Source: Candidatus Caldatribacterium sp. | Lineage (GTDB): Bacteria; Atribacterota; Atribacteria; Atribacterales; Caldatribacteriaceae | NCBI GenBank assembly: GCA_025060675.1 | Contig: JANXBI010000003.1 | Coordinates: 62,001 to 126,000 of the forward strand | Direction: 5' to 3' | Length of the DNA: 64,000 nucleotides | Shown: in pieces, positions 34,371 through 44,041 of the stretch | Layout: each line of letters starts with the position of its first letter | How positions within the stretch are numbered: position 1 is the first letter of the stretch | Translations under genes and position numbers: made by a program | Notes under the pieces: generated by a model | Told to the model about the DNA's origin: nothing | Seen by the model: only the letters and a program-made list of their open reading frames with translations | Database searches by the model: none

Positions 34371-35354
34371 CTATCGCTCAACTTTGGGATGAAGTGCACC
34401 CCGAGCAAGTCGCTCAATCTCTTCAAAGCGCAGTACTCCAAAATCCCCCAAAACGGTGTGTTTGAGACATAAAGCCGCAAGGGCAAAAGCAAGTCGCTCC
34501 TTCAAAGGGAAACCCCTGAGCGTACCCAGAATAAACCCTCCAGTGAAGCAATCTCCTGCACCGATACTCTCAACAATCTCCACTTCCTGTACTTCTTCAG
34601 AAAAGATCTCCCCTCCTTCATACACCATGGCACCGAGACGATTCACATGGGTCATGGTTCCCTCTCGACGGGTAATAACTACCGTCCGTATCCCGTAATG
34701 TTCTGAGAACGATTCGGCTATAGTTGGGAGCTCGTTCTGCGTAAAACCGAAAATACTCCTCAGGTGAGACTCATTGCCAAAAAGCACATCAATGTAAGGA
34801 AGCAAAGAGGTAATGGTCTTCTGCGCTTCCTCTGGACTCCAGAGGGTTTCTCGGTAATTCACATCGAAGCTTGTGGTAATACGCATTGCCTTAGCGGTAC
34901 GAAGTGCTTCCTCAAGAATCGCAGGAAGTTCGCCACCTAAAGCAGGGGTAATCCCAGAGGTGTGGAACCAAATTGCTTCTTTAAAGATGCGCTGCCAGGA
35001 GAAATCTTCTCTCCTTGCTGTGGCAAAACTTGAGAACTTCCGGTCATACACCACTTTCCCAGGACGGCACCCCACACCCCGCTCAAAGAAGTACACCCCC
35101 AAGCGTTCTCCCCCACGCACAATGTGTTCCACACCCACACCGAAGCGGCGAAGATGCCACAAGGCCGCATCACCAAGAGGGTTTGAAGGGAGTTTCGTCA
35201 CAAAAGACGTGACTATCCCCATCTGGGCAAGAAATGCACAGACATTGGCTTCTGCTCCACCGTAGGTGACCTCGAAGGTCTCCGCTTGGACAAGACGGGT
35301 GAATCCAGGTGGGGTGAGGCGAAGCATAATCTCTCCGAAAGCGACAACTTTCAT
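34371..35354 (-). CDS. kdgK: 2-keto-3-deoxygluconate kinase (PfkB family)
   Basis: 327 residues with the ribokinase/PfkB fold: N-terminal GEIMLRLTPPGFTRLVQAETFEVTYGGAEANVCAFLA (core FGEIMLRLTPPG, GGAEANVA) and the C-terminal ATP-binding signature SIGAGDCFTGGFILGTL with catalytic Asp. The product KDPG enters the Entner-Doudoroff aldolase step. Pairing with uxuA makes KDG kinase much likelier than fructokinase. It is the first gene of the two-gene operon. Confidence 0.92.
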   Translation of the reverse strand: MKVVAFGEIMLRLTPPGFTRLVQAETFEVTYGGAEANVCAFLAQMGIVTSFVTKLPSNPLGDAALWHLRRFGVGVEHIVRGGERLGVYFFERGVGCRPGKVVYDRKFSSFATARREDFSWQRIFKEAIWFHTSGITPALGGELPAILEEALRTAKAMRITTSFDVNYRETLWSPEEAQKTITSLLPYIDVLFGNESHLRSIFGFTQNELPTIAESFSEHYGIRTVVITRREGTMTHVNRLGAMVYEGGEIFSEEVQEVEIVESIGAGDCFTGGFILGTLRGFPLKERLAFALAALCLKHTVLGDFGVLRFEEIERLARGALHPKVER

Positions 35355-35373
35355 GGCTCATCTCTCCTTTTGT

Positions 35374-35402
35374 ATACTACCATGCTAAAGTACAAAAAGC
35401 AA
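35374..35402 (-). promoter_or_regulatory. Promoter of kdgK-uxuA
   Basis: On the minus strand TTGCTT (35397-35402), 17 bp, TAGTAT (35374-35379), 20 bp before the kdgK start. TTTGTA and TACAAA half sites flank the spacer and -10 region and could be an operator. Confidence 0.6.
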
Positions 35403-35414
35403 GGAGGGTGAAGC

Positions 35415-35468
35415 ATGTACCCCACAGAAAAGCAGCACCTCTCAAAGGGAGCAAAGGAATGGTTGTGA
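35415..35468 (+). CDS. Possible 17-residue small ORF upstream of marR
   Basis: ATG 35415 follows AGGAGGGTG at ideal spacing and encodes MYPTEKQHLSKGAKEWL before a TGA. It lies in the divergent kdgK/marR region, upstream of the marR promoter, so it would need its own promoter (a TATACT lies near 35373). It might be a genuine small protein or a chance ribosome-binding site. No homology is recognised. Confidence 0.25.
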   Translation: MYPTEKQHLSKGAKEWL

Positions 35469-35507
35469 AACACCGCAAACTGGAACGTCCACAAAAGGTG
35501 AACCCCC

Positions 35508-35536
35508 TTGACATCACTTCCACTTTCCTTTACTCT
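35508..35536 (+). promoter_or_regulatory. Promoter of marR-ABC exporter operon
   Basis: TTGACA (35508-35513), 17 bp spacer, TACTCT (35531-35536), 41 bp before the MarR start. Confidence 0.65.
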
Positions 35537-35577
35537 GGAGAAAACAAACTTAGACGTCGAAATAAGCGGTGGCTACG

Positions 35578-36027
35578 ATGAGCGGTGAACGAGAATCCTT
35601 GCACAATCTTTTCCTTCAGGTGCTCCGTTACCATTTTATCAGGTATCACCATCTCCTTGGGCGAATAGGACTCCACCAGGGACAGCCTCTCGTTCTCGCC
35701 CTCCTTTGGGAAAAGGATGGGAGAACGCAGGGAGAGATTGCTGAGGCCTTGCGCCTTCGTCCTGCAACGGTGACCGTCGTTCTACGTCGGATGGAAAAGG
35801 CAGGACTCCTAAGGCGTGAAAACGACCCCAAAGACCTTCGGGTTGTCCGGGTGTATCTCACAAAGCAGGGAAAAAGTCTCAAGAGGAAGGTCCGCACCAT
35901 TCACTCGACCCTCGAAAAGGAGTGCTTTGCCCATTTTACCCCTGAGGAGAAGGCACTCTTGCAAGAGTTTTTCATCCGCATGCGGGAAAATCTGCGAAAG
36001 GTAACAGAAGAAGCAAACAACCCATGA
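35578..36027 (+). CDS. MarR-family transcriptional regulator
   Basis: 149 residues with the MarR winged helix: LVLALLWEKDGRTQGEIAEALRLRPATVTVVLRRMEKAGLLRRENDPKDLRVVRVYLT (core QGEIAEALRLRPATVTVVLR and DPKDLRVVRVYLT). Such regulators usually repress a neighbouring exporter and release it on binding a drug or phenolic ligand. Its stop overlaps the start of the ABC exporter gene (ATGA), so it very probably controls itself and the exporter. ATG 35578 is preferred over GTG 35569. Confidence 0.92.
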   Translation: MSGERESLHNLFLQVLRYHFIRYHHLLGRIGLHQGQPLVLALLWEKDGRTQGEIAEALRLRPATVTVVLRRMEKAGLLRRENDPKDLRVVRVYLTKQGKSLKRKVRTIHSTLEKECFAHFTPEEKALLQEFFIRMRENLRKVTEEANNP

Positions 36028-37745
36028 GAAGGCTTTTGGCATATCTCAAACCTCATTGGAAAGTTGCCTTTTTTGCTCCATTGCTCATGGTCGTTGAGGT
36101 TATCTGCGATCTCTCGCAGCCTGTCCTTCTTGCCCGAATCGTGGACCAAGGTATCGCTAAGGGAAACCCATCTCTTGTTCTCCGGACTGGAGTCCTTATG
36201 GTTGTCCTGACATTAGTGGGCATGGTAGGCGGCATAGGGTGTACAATCTTTGCGAGTTCTGCAAGCCAGGGTTTTGGAAAAGACCTCCGTAAGGATCTCT
36301 TTCGGAAGGTGCTCAGCTTCTCTTTTGCCACCTTCGACCGGTTCTCTCCAGGAACCTTGATAACCCGTCTTACGAACGACGTGACACAACTGCAGAATGT
36401 CATCCTTGCCACCTTACGCATTGTCGTCCGTGCACCCCTTCTCTTCCTTGGGGGAATGGTCATGGCCATTATCGTCGCGCCCCAATTTGCCCCTTTCACT
36501 CTTGTTGCCATCGCCCTTGAGATTGCCATCTTTCTTGTCCTCTTCAGAAGGGGTGTTCCTCTTTTTACCCGTGTTCAAGAGCGAATTGACCGACTCAATA
36601 CCATCATTCGAGAGAACCTTGCAGGGATAAGGGTCATACGTGCTTTCATGCAGTCATCAAGGGAAAAAGAGCGTTTCTTTAAAGCCTCACAAGATCTCGC
36701 CGAAGCCACAGTACAAGCGTTCCTCCCCATGGCCATCCTGTTCCCCATCACCATGCTCATCATGAATTTAACCACTGTTACTGTGCTTGAAGTTGGAGGG
36801 AGGCTTGTTATTACAGAAAACATGGAAATTGGGTCTGTCATGGCTCTCACAAACTACGTGTTTCAGATTCTTTTCTCCCTGCTCATGATTGGACACATGC
36901 TCACCTTCTTGAGCCGGGCAAGTGCTTCTGGAAAACGCATCATTGCTCTCCTTGAGCAGGAACAAAGCACCACAAACTCCAGAGATTTCGACACAACGCC
37001 CATAACCCGGGGCGAGGTAATTTTCACAAACGTATCCTTCGCCTACAATGGCGAACCAGTCCTTTTTGACATCTCTTTCGTGGTCCATCCTGGAGAAACC
37101 ATCGCTGTCGTGGGAACGACGGGTTCGGGAAAGTCGACGCTTCTCTACCTCATTCCCCGATTCTTTGATCCAAGCTCTGGTAGCATTGTCATTGATGGCG
37201 TTGATATTCGAAAGCGGGACCTTCAGACTTTGCGAGAAGCGATAGGGTTTGTTTTCCAGGAACCTTTCCTCTTCTCGGGAACCATTGAAGAGAACATTCG
37301 TTTCGGAAAAGAGGACGCCTCCCTTGGAGAAGTGATGGAGGCAGCACGAATCGCCCAAATCCACGAGTTTATTATGAGCCTTCCGGAGGGGTACAGTACC
37401 CCTATTGGGGCGCGGGGCGTCACACTCTCCGGTGGGCAAAAACAGAGACTGACCCTTGCTCGGGCCATCCTGAGAAAACCCACCATCCTGCTCCTTGATA
37501 ACTGCACCAGTGCAGTCGATGCAGTTACAGAACAACGAATCCTCGAAGAACTCAGGAAGCTCCGATGCACAAAGTTCATCGTTACGCAACGCATCACAAC
37601 AGTCACTAAAGCCGACCACATTCTCCTCCTTGACAAGGGAAGACTCGCCGCCTTTGGCACACATGAGGAGCTTCTTGCAGCCTCCCCTCTCTACCGAGAA
37701 ATGTGTTCCTTCCAGGTCGAAAGGGTGGAAAAAATCCATGCCTGA
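36024..37745 (+). CDS. ABC exporter half-transporter with degenerate catalytic site
   Basis: 573 residues: six membrane helices and an ATPase domain with Walker A GTTGSGKST, signature LSGGQKQR and Walker B ILLLDNCTSAVD. The catalytic glutamate after Walker B is Asn, and the switch histidine is Gln (FIVTQRITTV). These changes mark the degenerate-site partner of heterodimeric exporters such as TM287/288. The intact partner is encoded immediately downstream with an eight-base overlap. The pair should export drugs or lipids under MarR control. Confidence 0.93.
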   Translation: MRRLLAYLKPHWKVAFFAPLLMVVEVICDLSQPVLLARIVDQGIAKGNPSLVLRTGVLMVVLTLVGMVGGIGCTIFASSASQGFGKDLRKDLFRKVLSFSFATFDRFSPGTLITRLTNDVTQLQNVILATLRIVVRAPLLFLGGMVMAIIVAPQFAPFTLVAIALEIAIFLVLFRRGVPLFTRVQERIDRLNTIIRENLAGIRVIRAFMQSSREKERFFKASQDLAEATVQAFLPMAILFPITMLIMNLTTVTVLEVGGRLVITENMEIGSVMALTNYVFQILFSLLMIGHMLTFLSRASASGKRIIALLEQEQSTTNSRDFDTTPITRGEVIFTNVSFAYNGEPVLFDISFVVHPGETIAVVGTTGSGKSTLLYLIPRFFDPSSGSIVIDGVDIRKRDLQTLREAIGFVFQEPFLFSGTIEENIRFGKEDASLGEVMEAARIAQIHEFIMSLPEGYSTPIGARGVTLSGGQKQRLTLARAILRKPTILLLDNCTSAVDAVTEQRILEELRKLRCTKFIVTQRITTVTKADHILLLDKGRLAAFGTHEELLAASPLYREMCSFQVERVEKIHA

Positions 37746-39564
37746 GAAGAGAGAACAAGAGATATCCTTCTTGCCTGGACGAGGACCAAGACATTTCCCC
37801 ACACGTACTGAGCGACCAAAAGACCCGAAAAAGACCATACAGCAGCTCTGGCAGTATTTCAAGGGTCAACAATCGAAAGTCGTCCTTGTGACCCTCTGTG
37901 TAGGTGCTTCGTCTTTGTGCTTCCTCCTTGGGCCCTACCTCATTGGCAGGGTTATCGACGAAGCAATCATTCCCCGGAACGCCCTTGCTCTTGCCCGATT
38001 TTCATGCATCCTCGTTCTCCTCTACCTTGGAACATCCCTTTTTTCCTTTTTCCAAGAGCGTCTGGCCATTTCTCTCGCACAGCATGTTGCCTTTACCCTG
38101 CGAAACGAAGCATTTGCCTCCCTTCATGCTCTTCCCATGGGGTTTTTCGATTCCCATGAACACGGAGACATCATGAGTCGTCTCACCAACGACATCGATA
38201 ACCTCAGTAACACCTTGGCCACAACGGCTACTCAACTCCTCTCAAGCCTTGTGACCTTTATAGGAACAGTGGTCTTCATGCTCATTCTCCATCATGAACT
38301 TACCTTCGTTGCGCTTTCTATCATTCCCTTAACCCTCCTTGCCACGCGCTTCGTGCTCAGAAAGACACGAGAGACGTTCTCTATGCAACAAGCCGTTCTT
38401 GGAAAACTCAATAGCATCTTCGAAGAGGACATCACAGGATTTCGGGTTATCAAAGCTTTTACCCAGGAAACGAGGGAGTTCGAGAGGTTTGAAGAGGTCA
38501 ATGAGAGCTTTGCAAAAGTCGGAACTATAGCGCAAATCTACGCAGGCATCATGGGGCCACTGATGAACGCAATCAACAATGCAAGCCTTGCCCTGCTTGC
38601 CGGATTCGGCGGATGGTTCGCCCTCCGAGGCATGGCAAGCGTTGGTGCCATCGCAAGCTTCATCGCCTATTCCCGACAACTCATCCGTCCGGTGAGTGAA
38701 CTCGCCACGCAGTTCAATATGCTCCAGTCAGCTCTGGCAAGCAGTGAACGAGTCTTTGCCCTCCTCGATGAGCCGCAAGAACCCCCTGATCCGCTTGACA
38801 CCTGTTGTCCTCAGAGAATCCGCGGGGTAGTGGAGTTCCGTAACGTATCCTTCTCGTACCAGAAAGGAGTTCCTGTCCTCAAAAACGTGAGCTTCTCCGT
38901 GGAACCTGGACAAGTTGTGGCTCTCGTTGGACCAACGGGGGCTGGGAAGACAACCATCGTTAATCTCCTTGCCCGGTTCTACGAACCGGAAAGCGGTATT
39001 ATCTCCATTGATGGCATTGACATCCGCCGCATGCGACGAGAGTCCCTGCGTTCGCTCCTTAGCATTGTCCTTCAAGATACCTACCTTTTTGCCACAACAG
39101 TTCTTGACAACATTCGTTACGGAAAGCCTCAGGCCTCGGACGACGAGGTGCGGCAAGCAGCACGTCTTGCTGGTGCTGAACACTTTATCCTTGGTCTTCC
39201 TCAGGGATACCACACGGTTCTCTCCGAAGGGGGAGAAAACCTGAGTCAAGGACAACGACAACTCTTAGCCATTGCTCGAGCCTTCCTCGTGAATCCTGTC
39301 ATCCTTGTTCTCGATGAAGCTACAAGTAACGTTGACACCCATACTGAGCGCCTCGTGCAAGAGGCAATGCTCCGCCTTATGAAAGGGCGAACCACTTTCA
39401 TCATCGCCCACCGCCTGAATACCATCCGTAAAGCTGATCTTATCCTCGTCCTCTCCAACGGAGAAATTGTAGAGAGAGGAACCCACGAAGAGCTCCTCAA
39501 GAAACAGGGATTGTATGCTCGCCTGTATGCGAGCCAGACTGGAGAGAGACTCATTGAGGGATAG
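37738..39564 (+). CDS. ABC exporter half-transporter with canonical catalytic site
   Basis: 608 residues: an extra polar N-terminus of about 35 residues, six membrane helices, and an ATPase with Walker A GPTGAGKTT, signature LSQGQRQL, Walker B LVLDEATSNVD with catalytic Glu, and switch His in IIAHRLNTI. It complements the degenerate partner upstream. ATG 37738 lies just inside the end of the preceding gene, which sets the start despite an open frame further upstream. Confidence 0.93.
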   Translation: MPEKREQEISFLPGRGPRHFPTRTERPKDPKKTIQQLWQYFKGQQSKVVLVTLCVGASSLCFLLGPYLIGRVIDEAIIPRNALALARFSCILVLLYLGTSLFSFFQERLAISLAQHVAFTLRNEAFASLHALPMGFFDSHEHGDIMSRLTNDIDNLSNTLATTATQLLSSLVTFIGTVVFMLILHHELTFVALSIIPLTLLATRFVLRKTRETFSMQQAVLGKLNSIFEEDITGFRVIKAFTQETREFERFEEVNESFAKVGTIAQIYAGIMGPLMNAINNASLALLAGFGGWFALRGMASVGAIASFIAYSRQLIRPVSELATQFNMLQSALASSERVFALLDEPQEPPDPLDTCCPQRIRGVVEFRNVSFSYQKGVPVLKNVSFSVEPGQVVALVGPTGAGKTTIVNLLARFYEPESGIISIDGIDIRRMRRESLRSLLSIVLQDTYLFATTVLDNIRYGKPQASDDEVRQAARLAGAEHFILGLPQGYHTVLSEGGENLSQGQRQLLAIARAFLVNPVILVLDEATSNVDTHTERLVQEAMLRLMKGRTTFIIAHRLNTIRKADLILVLSNGEIVERGTHEELLKKQGLYARLYASQTGERLIEG

Positions 39565-39667
39565 TTTTGTTACTTCTAACTCTTTACATGTACAATTATT
39601 AACAGAATAAACCACGCTTAGAGCGTCGATAAAAGGGGGATAACCATGAGAACGTAGCTATAAAGCG

Positions 39668-39696
39668 TTGACATGTTCTCAACTAATTGATAGAAT
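39668..39696 (+). promoter_or_regulatory. Promoter of the first DeoR-family regulator
   Basis: TTGACA (39668-39673), 17 bp, TAGAAT (39691-39696). The leader to the ATG at 39789 is about 86 bases. No TATCA-N5-TGATA site is seen after this promoter. Confidence 0.7.
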
Positions 39697-39788
39697 CATT
39701 ACGAAAGATGTTACAAAAGAGGAGGGGAGAGGGGATTTTTGACATTGCTCACGTTCCCACAAGGTACCTTTCCAGGTGAGACCAAAAC

Positions 39789-40565
39789 ATGAGGCGAGAC
39801 GAGCGCCTTGACTACATAGGAAGACAACTCGCTCTGAACGGTGTAGTCAGCATCAAAGAACTCGCCGAAAAGCTGGGCGTCTCCAGCATGACCATCCGCA
39901 GAGACTTGCGAAGACTCGCTGAAGAAGGCGTCCTCAAGCTCATTCCCGGAGGAGCCGTATTACGGAGAGAACCCAATCCTGTCAATGAGAAAGAGTACAT
40001 AGTGACTAAAGCCCAGCTGCAAATGACCAAGGAAAAAATCAAAATTTGCAAAAAAGCTGCTTCGCTCATCCGGCCAGGAGACACTATTATCATCGATACC
40101 GGTTCAACCACCGAACACCTCCCCGGTTTTATCCCTCCCGATATGGACCTCACCATCATCTGTTATTGCTTGAACATTCTCCTCAACGTTTACAAGCACA
40201 ACAAAGGGAGCAGAATCGTCTTCCCAGGAGGACATTTCCATGAAAATACCCTGATGTTTGAGAGTCCAGAGGGAATCTCCCTGATTCGGAAGATGCGAGC
40301 CAACAAAGCTTTTGTCTCCGCAGCAGGCATTGACGAAAAGCTTGGGGTCACCTGCGCGAACTTCTACGAAGTCGATACAAAAAGGGCTATTATCGAATCT
40401 TCGAACCAGCGGATCCTCCTTGTCGATTCAACGAAATTCGGTAAGGTCACTGCTGCATACTTTGCCGACCTCAAAGAGTTCGACGTAGTGATTACCGATA
40501 CGGGTATTCCGGAAAAATACATAAAAGTCCTTAAAGAGATTGGCACAAAGGTCTACATCGTGTGA
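39789..40565 (+). CDS. DeoR-family transcriptional regulator (paralog 1)
   Basis: 258 residues: a DeoR helix-turn-helix (VVSIKELAEKLGVSSMTIRRDLRRLAEEGVLKLIPGGAV; core SSMTIRRDLRRL) and a sugar-phosphate-sensing domain (IIIDTGSTTEHLPGF, RIVFPGGHFHENTLMFESPEG, KAFVSAAGIDEKLGVTCANFYEVD). It is a close paralog of the regulator at 51.5-52.3 kb: whole blocks such as NTLMFESPEGISLIRK and LGVTCANxYEVDxKRA are shared. It is convergent with the chemoreceptor gene, three bases apart. Likely ligand is a phosphorylated intermediate of the nearby sugar/polyol pathway. Confidence 0.93.
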   Translation: MRRDERLDYIGRQLALNGVVSIKELAEKLGVSSMTIRRDLRRLAEEGVLKLIPGGAVLRREPNPVNEKEYIVTKAQLQMTKEKIKICKKAASLIRPGDTIIIDTGSTTEHLPGFIPPDMDLTIICYCLNILLNVYKHNKGSRIVFPGGHFHENTLMFESPEGISLIRKMRANKAFVSAAGIDEKLGVTCANFYEVDTKRAIIESSNQRILLVDSTKFGKVTAAYFADLKEFDVVITDTGIPEKYIKVLKEIGTKVYIV

Positions 40566-40568
40566 CCC

Positions 40569-43163
40569 TCAGGAGAGTTTAAATCGTGCAAGACCAGCCT
40601 CAAGAGCCTGGACCCGTTCTGCCATTGTTGCAATCATTTTTTCAATCTCCTGAAGGGCTGCGCTCTGCTCTTCAGAAGAAGCAGCAACTTCCTGAGCAGC
40701 GGCGGCATTCTCCTCAGAAATCGACGCTACGTCTCCCAAGGCAACCGAAACTTCCTCCGCCGTTTTAGCAATTCGTCCGGTGCGTAGCTTATTCTCCTCA
40801 GAAATGGTCACGATACTCTGGATAAGGTTTGCAATAGACCGTGCGTACTGTTCTACCGAAAGAAAAGCATCTGCCATGGCCTGAGCTTGCTGCGTAACGG
40901 TGGTGTTCGCTTTGTAAATCTCCTCGAAAGAGTTTTGTGCCCGTACCACCGCCTGATTTCCCTCCGTTACCCGTCGTTGACTTTCCTCGACCGAATGCAC
41001 TGCCTCTTTGACCTCTCGCTGCACGTCCTGGATGAGGGCAGCAATCTTCTGGGCTGCTTGGGCAGATTCCTCGGCGAGTTTGCGGACCTCTTCTGCCACC
41101 ACGGCAAAGCCCCGTCCTGCTTCTCCTGCTCGGGCTGCTTCAATGGCAGCGTTCAGGGCAAGGAGATTCGTTTCTTCCGCAATACCAGTGATGAGATCCG
41201 TTATGCTCCCGATTTCCTGTGAGCTCTGGCCGAGTTTCCCCGCAATGTCTCGCACGGAAAACACCGACGCCTCAATAGCCTGCATTGAACGGACAACATC
41301 CTTGAGGGTTTCCTGACCCTCTTGGGTGGCCACAAAAGCAGACTGGGCAGCTTGCTGTACTTCCTCAAGATTCTTTCGCACAGAGGTCATTTGTTCCTCG
41401 ACTTTTCGCACTCCCTGCAAGGCCTCGACAACTTTCTCAACCTGCACGGCGAGCTCCTGGTCGATGGTGCGTACTTCCTGAGCAAGTTCTCCCATGCGGT
41501 GAGCAATGCGGGTAAGGTTTTGATTTTGCTCCTCTGAACCTCGGGCAACCTGACTTACCGCCTGGGCCACCTGGTCCCCAAGACCTGCAATCTCCCGAGA
41601 GGTACGATGGAGGTTCTCTGCCGCCGCAATAACCTCGTTCGCCGTGGTAGCAACCTCCCGCAAGAACCGGCAAAGTGACAAGGAGGCCTGACTCAAGGAA
41701 GAGAGGAGGGTACCAACCTCATCTTTACGGGTCACCTCAATACATCCGGTGAGATCCCCTTGCTCAAGCGTCTGGGCCAAGGCAACCCCCTGACGGAGAG
41801 GCAACACAATACTCCGCGAAAGGAGTAAGCCCAACACAACCGCTACGATGACCACAAAGAGCGCGACAAGCTGGAGAATCCGTGTGAAAGTTCTCTGGAT
41901 GCTCTCTACCTGTGCCATTCCTGACGCGAACAGATTGAGCACCTCCTGATGTACCGCATCGACAGCCTGTATCATACCGGTTCCAATTCCCTGTATCCGC
42001 TCTATCGCCGCAGCAAGCTTCTCCTCAAGCAGGGCAAGCTCCGCATCTGCCTGGAGCACTTCTTGCCATGAGGTTTCAAGAGGTTGGAAGCTCTCCGTCA
42101 CGAAGGCCTGCACCGCCTGAGGGGCGTAGAGATTGGGGAAATCGCTTTCGAAGAAGCGTTTGACGCTTCCCAAGACACTGTCGGCAAGGGTCTTGGCACG
42201 ATCTTTCTCTTCGCCGCTCAGAAGGAGGAAGTTCTTCCGTTCCCGGTCAAAAAGGGTTAATCGCTCAACCCACCGATCGATACGTAGACCCTGAAAAGCG
42301 TTGTGCACATCTTGGTGCGCTAGGTTGAACTCGAGGAAGAGGTTACTCCTCTCTGCAGCCTCAAGGGTATGCAAGGCGTCAAGAAAAGCCTCACACTTTC
42401 CCTGGAAATCGTTAATCTTCGCGAGGAGGGTTTCCTTGACCTGCTCGGAAAAAGCTGACTCTTGGATGTTCCGGCGAAAATCGTCGAAACGAGTACTCAC
42501 GCTTTTGCGAATCTGTCCACGGGGATCCCCACAGAATGCAGCCTCGAATAGACTTCGATAAATCTCGTTGAGAGGCGTTGCATACGCTCCTATCTGCTCG
42601 CCTACACCCTTAACGAAATCAAAAACAGAGGCAGAAAGTTTATCCGTCGCTACAGCCTTCTCATTCCGAGTTTGGAGCCACTTCAAGCGCTCACGCCAGA
42701 GGGTTTTGACCGCATCAGCCTCCGTCTCGTAGGCGTTCTGCAAATCCCCAAGCTCGGCAATCCTCTTCTCTAAGGAAGTACCCGGAGGGAGAGGTGGCAG
42801 AGGATAGGGGAAGTTCTCCTTTTCCCAAAGTTCACCATGCTTCGCGAGGAACTCCGGCGACACACTACCCAGGCGAAAGGCATCAAGGTACATTCTGGCC
42901 CGCCTATGCAAAGCGTTGAAGGATGCCTCAAGTTCATCGAGCTGCTCAGGACGTTCCTCAAGGAGATACGCAGAAAGGAGGGCGTTCCCCTGAGAGACAA
43001 TATCCTTCACCCGAGAAGTAGCAAGGAGGAAAGGGAAAGACGCCTCAACCTCCTCAAAGGATGCCCGTACCCTCTGAAAAGCCAAAAGCGACACAAGACC
43101 TACCATCCCTGCGACGATTGCAAGGACTAAAAAACCCAGATATATCCTCGTGCGCACAAGCAC
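40569..43163 (-). CDS. Methyl-accepting chemotaxis protein
   Basis: 864 residues: membrane helix at about 8-30, a very long extracytoplasmic helical sensor (about 30-430) without a recognisable Cache fold, a second membrane helix (QLVALFVVIVAVVLGLLLSR), a HAMP domain and the signalling coiled coil with hairpin tip ITGIAEETNLLALNAAIEAARAGE. It starts 44 bp after the end of the livH permease gene with no clear promoter between. It is therefore probably the last gene of the importer operon and may sense the same compound. It should signal through CheA encoded at 6.2-8.2 kb. Confidence 0.92.
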   Translation of the reverse strand: MLVRTRIYLGFLVLAIVAGMVGLVSLLAFQRVRASFEEVEASFPFLLATSRVKDIVSQGNALLSAYLLEERPEQLDELEASFNALHRRARMYLDAFRLGSVSPEFLAKHGELWEKENFPYPLPPLPPGTSLEKRIAELGDLQNAYETEADAVKTLWRERLKWLQTRNEKAVATDKLSASVFDFVKGVGEQIGAYATPLNEIYRSLFEAAFCGDPRGQIRKSVSTRFDDFRRNIQESAFSEQVKETLLAKINDFQGKCEAFLDALHTLEAAERSNLFLEFNLAHQDVHNAFQGLRIDRWVERLTLFDRERKNFLLLSGEEKDRAKTLADSVLGSVKRFFESDFPNLYAPQAVQAFVTESFQPLETSWQEVLQADAELALLEEKLAAAIERIQGIGTGMIQAVDAVHQEVLNLFASGMAQVESIQRTFTRILQLVALFVVIVAVVLGLLLSRSIVLPLRQGVALAQTLEQGDLTGCIEVTRKDEVGTLLSSLSQASLSLCRFLREVATTANEVIAAAENLHRTSREIAGLGDQVAQAVSQVARGSEEQNQNLTRIAHRMGELAQEVRTIDQELAVQVEKVVEALQGVRKVEEQMTSVRKNLEEVQQAAQSAFVATQEGQETLKDVVRSMQAIEASVFSVRDIAGKLGQSSQEIGSITDLITGIAEETNLLALNAAIEAARAGEAGRGFAVVAEEVRKLAEESAQAAQKIAALIQDVQREVKEAVHSVEESQRRVTEGNQAVVRAQNSFEEIYKANTTVTQQAQAMADAFLSVEQYARSIANLIQSIVTISEENKLRTGRIAKTAEEVSVALGDVASISEENAAAAQEVAASSEEQSAALQEIEKMIATMAERVQALEAGLARFKLS

Positions 43164-43207
43164 AGGAAATCACCCCCCTCGGGATTGCCCCTACAAAAGT
43201 CCTTCTC

Positions 43208-44041
43208 TCAAGCTTCTATTGGCCGAAGGAGAAGGATCAAAGCCATAGCGATGAATGCCACAATCTCAGAACCTGCTGGCCAGAAGCGACCAGTGATGGA
43301 GATGAGCATACCAAGGAGAAAAGAGGCAAAGAAGGTTCCCCGTAGGTTCCCAAGGCCTCCAGTCAATACGACAGCGAAACAGAGGAGGAGGATATGAGAA
43401 CCCATGTACGGATGGACTGCCGTAATCGGTGCATACAGGACGCCCCCTAAGGCCGCCAGAGCGCTTCCCAAAACGAAGGCAATGGTAAAGTACTTGTCGA
43501 CTTCTATACCAAGGCAACGAACGCCCTCTTTGTTGTCAAGCGCAGCAACGATGACCTTTCCAACCATGGTTTTTCTCATAAAGAGCTCAAGTCCGAAGAA
43601 GATGAGGATGGCAAGGATGATGACCAGGATGCGGTACACAGGGAAAATAAGACCCAGGAGATCCACTGCCCGCCCTATAGGGTCACTCACAGGCTTTGGA
43701 TACACACCCCATATCCATTTAATGATGTCAACACCGATTAAAAACACCGCAAAAGTGGCGATGAAGGTGTAGTCAAGCGACTCTCCATAGAGCCGACGAA
43801 TGACAAAGCGTTCAATGCAATACCCAACCAAGGCGGCAATGGCAACCCCCACGACACCGCCCCAGAAGAAGGGAACCCCAAGCCCCCTCAGAGAGGCAAT
43901 AAGGAGGTAGGCTCCAACGGTGTACGTGATGGTATGGGCGAAGTTGATGACCCGCATGGTACCAAAGGTGAGCGAGAAACCTACGGAAATAAGGTAGAGT
44001 ATCGCTCCAACAGTCAGACCATACATGATTGCAGAAATCAT
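43208..44041 (-). CDS. livH: Branched-chain-amino-acid-type ABC permease LivH
   Basis: 277 residues with eight or so membrane segments and LivH motifs GFSLTFGTMRVINFAHT, CLGIEVDKYFTIAFVLGSALAALGGVLYAP and VVLTGGLGNLRGTFFASFLLG (cores VINFAH, ALGGVL, GGLGNLRG). Its start overlaps the end of livM by four bases. Despite the family name, HAAT importers carry amides, urea, amino acids or aromatic acids. Here the regulatory context suggests a carbohydrate-pathway substrate. Confidence 0.92.
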   Translation of the reverse strand: MISAIMYGLTVGAILYLISVGFSLTFGTMRVINFAHTITYTVGAYLLIASLRGLGVPFFWGGVVGVAIAALVGYCIERFVIRRLYGESLDYTFIATFAVFLIGVDIIKWIWGVYPKPVSDPIGRAVDLLGLIFPVYRILVIILAILIFFGLELFMRKTMVGKVIVAALDNKEGVRCLGIEVDKYFTIAFVLGSALAALGGVLYAPITAVHPYMGSHILLLCFAVVLTGGLGNLRGTFFASFLLGMLISITGRFWPAGSEIVAFIAMALILLLRPIEA

